Source: Synergistales bacterium (GTDB lineage: Bacteria > Synergistota > Synergistia > Synergistales > Aminobacteriaceae). From it: a stretch of 7,851 nt of DNA. Shown one piece after another: positions 7,109 through 7,851 of the stretch (position 1 is the first letter of the stretch; the number at the start of each line of letters is the position of its first letter). A program made the position numbers and the translations under genes. The DNA lies in the NCBI GenBank assembly GCA_026002715.1, contig BOCC01000104.1:1-7851 (forward strand), written 5' to 3'. The notes under the pieces are model-generated. The model did not search any database, had not been told where the DNA came from, and saw only the letters and a program-made list of their open reading frames with translations.

Positions 7109-7457
7109 CTAAACAATCCAAATATTCTGAGGATAGCCAAAGTCCAATTTACCTGCTGTTAAAAAGCTCTTGATAATCACGTTGGCGGATGTCCGAAATC
7201 CTCTGGCTACTCCACGGCCAGCGCGCAGTACGCTGTTGTAACCTTCAAGCAAGGCATTGGTCATTCGGCTGTGGAAGATAGTTGAGTATGCCCTCTATGT
7301 GGCGAGCGATCATTTTGGCCACTTCTATTATCTCGGCTATACGGCAGCGTAGTGCCCATCTCAACCATCCTTCCAACTCGGCCTTGCCTTCTGCATAACT
7401 CAGTGTTCTTCCGACATCCAAAATTTCCTGTAACAATACTGTAACTATTATGAAACC
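7109..7457 (-). pseudogene. ISL3-family transposase, C-terminal remnant with a one-base frameshift
   Basis: On the - strand, reading from 7457 downward after an in-frame TAG (7458-7460), the peptide contains RTLSYAEGKAELEGWLRWAL and RHIEGILNY, typical of the ISL3 (DDE_Tnp_ISL3) C-terminal region. At plus position 7277 one extra base shifts the frame. Skipping it gives NYFHSRMTNALLEGYNS and then ARGFRTSANVIIKSF through to GYPQNIWIV and a TAG at 7109-7111. The TN-x3-EG-x-N element is the conserved end of the DDE domain and holds the catalytic Glu. The original N-terminal helix-turn-helix and most of the catalytic domain are gone. Without the frame correction the upstream segment ends early at 7245. 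This is a dead fragment: truncated at its 5' end and frameshifted. The frameshift itself could in principle be a sequencing error, but the truncation could not. Confidence 0.88.
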
Positions 7458-7552
7458 CTATTGAGCTTTTCCCTTCTTTTTAAGGCAATATAACATCAGT
7501 CCCTACTTATGTAGGGTGAAATAAATTCGAATGGATGGCGACACCGGGTTGG
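7458..7552. other. Non-coding junction between the two transposase remnants
   Basis: About 95 bases lie between the IS110-type stop (7553-7555) and the point where ISL3 homology stops. The stretch is AT-rich, has no credible ORF on either strand, and contains one perfect hairpin (7501-7516). On the - strand it would include the right end of the IS110-type element. IS110-family elements lack long terminal inverted repeats, so the exact end cannot be placed from this sequence alone. Confidence 0.5.
7501..7516. repeat. Perfect 6-bp inverted repeat with 4-base loop
   Basis: CCCTAC (7501-7506), TTAT loop, GTAGGG (7511-7516). There is no T-run directly after it on either strand, so it is not a clear intrinsic terminator. 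It sits about 37 bases beyond the stop codon of the IS110-type transposase, so it may belong to that element's end or be the palindromic target into which it inserted. The function is unknown. Confidence 0.65.
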
Positions 7553-7851
7553 CTATGCCGCCGGCAATTCCTCCAGAGTTACTTTGAACCCCAGCGATTC
7601 AATGCGTTTGACTGTCCTCCTGACAATGTCCTGCTTGTTAAGGTTGTTGAAGTAGTCGGTCCCAAGGTCGCGGTAATGGCTTCTGTCTCTGATCATGTAA
7701 TAGCAAATTTTCAGGATTGCATGCCCCACCGCCACAGCTGCCCGGTTGGCCCCTCGTCTTGCAGCTATGCGTCTGTACATTGAGTTCAGGTAGGTATTTT
7801 TGCTTCTTACCGCATTGGATCACAGTTTTTTTTAATGTGGCATTGCCTTTG
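7553..7851 (-). pseudogene. IS110-family transposase, C-terminal remnant, frame-disrupted (runs off right edge)
   Basis: The - strand peptide from 7813 down to the TAG at 7553-7555 contains AVRSKNTYLNSMYRRIAARR, then NRAAVAVGHAIL, then YRDLGTDYF and VKRIESLGFKVTLEELP. These are the hallmarks of the IS110 family C-terminal end (Transposase_20 region). At the right edge the preceding segment, KGNATLKKTVIQC (7850-7812), continues the same domain in another frame, and the AVRS frame is closed by a TGA a few codons upstream. The family normally has a few residues between the QC and the AVR segments, so a small deletion near 7811 probably caused the frameshift. The catalytic DEDD and Ser residues would lie beyond the window edge. 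IS110 enzymes are RNA-guided (bridge RNA) recombinases, but no bridge RNA can be identified in this fragment. Confidence 0.88.

Larger units (their letters stand above)
7083..7851 (-). mobile_element. Cluster of decayed insertion-sequence remnants (ISL3 and IS110 families)
   Basis: From about ten bases after the gspE stop to the right edge, all recognisable coding content is transposase remains on the - strand. The ISL3-type piece keeps its 3' end; GGCTCC at 7083-7088 may be the corresponding IS terminus, since several ISL3-family ends begin GGCTC, but no matching inverted repeat is visible to confirm it. The 5' part of that element is missing, and an IS110-type 3' end lies beyond. Base composition is less GC-rich than in the gsp genes. 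The left boundary is approximate. Confidence 0.7.

Noticed and set aside
7078..7113. Mini-ORF MKGSFAFALGS directly after gspE
   Set aside because: Eleven codons with no ribosome binding site, overlapping the ISL3-type 3' end; most likely chance, though it may hold the leftover start of a displaced gene.
7501..7525. Intrinsic terminator at the 7501-7516 hairpin
   Set aside because: The stem is only six pairs and no T-run follows on either strand.
7535..7783. 82-codon + strand open frame starting ATGGCGACACCGGG
   Set aside because: It is opposite the IS110-type transposase remnant, which has recognisable family motifs on the - strand; the + strand peptide has none.
1..7851. CRISPR arrays, tRNA/rRNA genes, riboswitches, defence or toxin-antitoxin genes
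   Set aside because: No regularly spaced repeats of CRISPR length, no tRNA-like cloverleaf or rRNA segment, and no unassigned gene that could hold such a system were seen.

Overview
The window carries most of a type II secretion system (T2SS) operon on the + strand, followed by a short stretch of decayed insertion-sequence DNA on the - strand. A T2SS implies a diderm (Gram-negative-type) bacterium. The coding DNA is moderately GC-rich with many GCG/GAC/GGC codons, and at least one gene (gspD) appears to start at TTG. The sequence does not fix the phylum. The gene order is not the classical proteobacterial gspC-D-E-F-G-H-I-J-K-L-M-N, so a lineage outside Enterobacteria/Vibrio/Pseudomonas is likely (Synergistota or a deltaproteobacterial-type lineage are possible, but this is only a guess).

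Layout: 1-893 is the 3' part of gspL, open through the left edge. 917-1417 is gspM and 1482-2084 is gspN, with a 64-base A-rich repetitive spacer between them. gspC (2081-3061) overlaps gspN by ATGA. gspI (3063-3455), a class III signal-peptide pseudopilin, follows after one base. gspD (3452-5491, secretin) overlaps gspI by four bases. gspE (5514-7073, secretion ATPase) follows after 22 bases. The tight packing indicates one transcript, with translational coupling at several junctions. No promoter or terminator could be recognised.

How the genes work together: GspE hydrolyses ATP in the cytoplasm and is tethered to the inner membrane by GspL, which pairs with GspM. These drive assembly of a pseudopilus, of which GspI is a minor component. 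GspC bridges inner membrane to outer membrane by contacting the periplasmic N0 domain of GspD, the outer-membrane channel. GspN is an accessory bitopic protein present in only some systems. The platform protein GspF, the major pseudopilin GspG, the pseudopilins GspH/J/K and the prepilin peptidase are absent here and must lie elsewhere, or upstream, if the system works.

Right end: about ten bases after the gspE stop the sequence changes to IS-derived DNA. 7109-7457 (- strand) is the 3' end of an ISL3-family transposase broken by a single-base frameshift. 7553-7851 (- strand) is the 3' end of an IS110-family transposase, also frame-disrupted, that runs off the right edge. About 95 bases of non-coding DNA with a perfect 6-bp hairpin separate them. 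I found no novel defence or other undescribed system. The most notable points are the unusual T2SS gene order, the abrupt IS junction after gspE, and two small in-operon tandem repeats.
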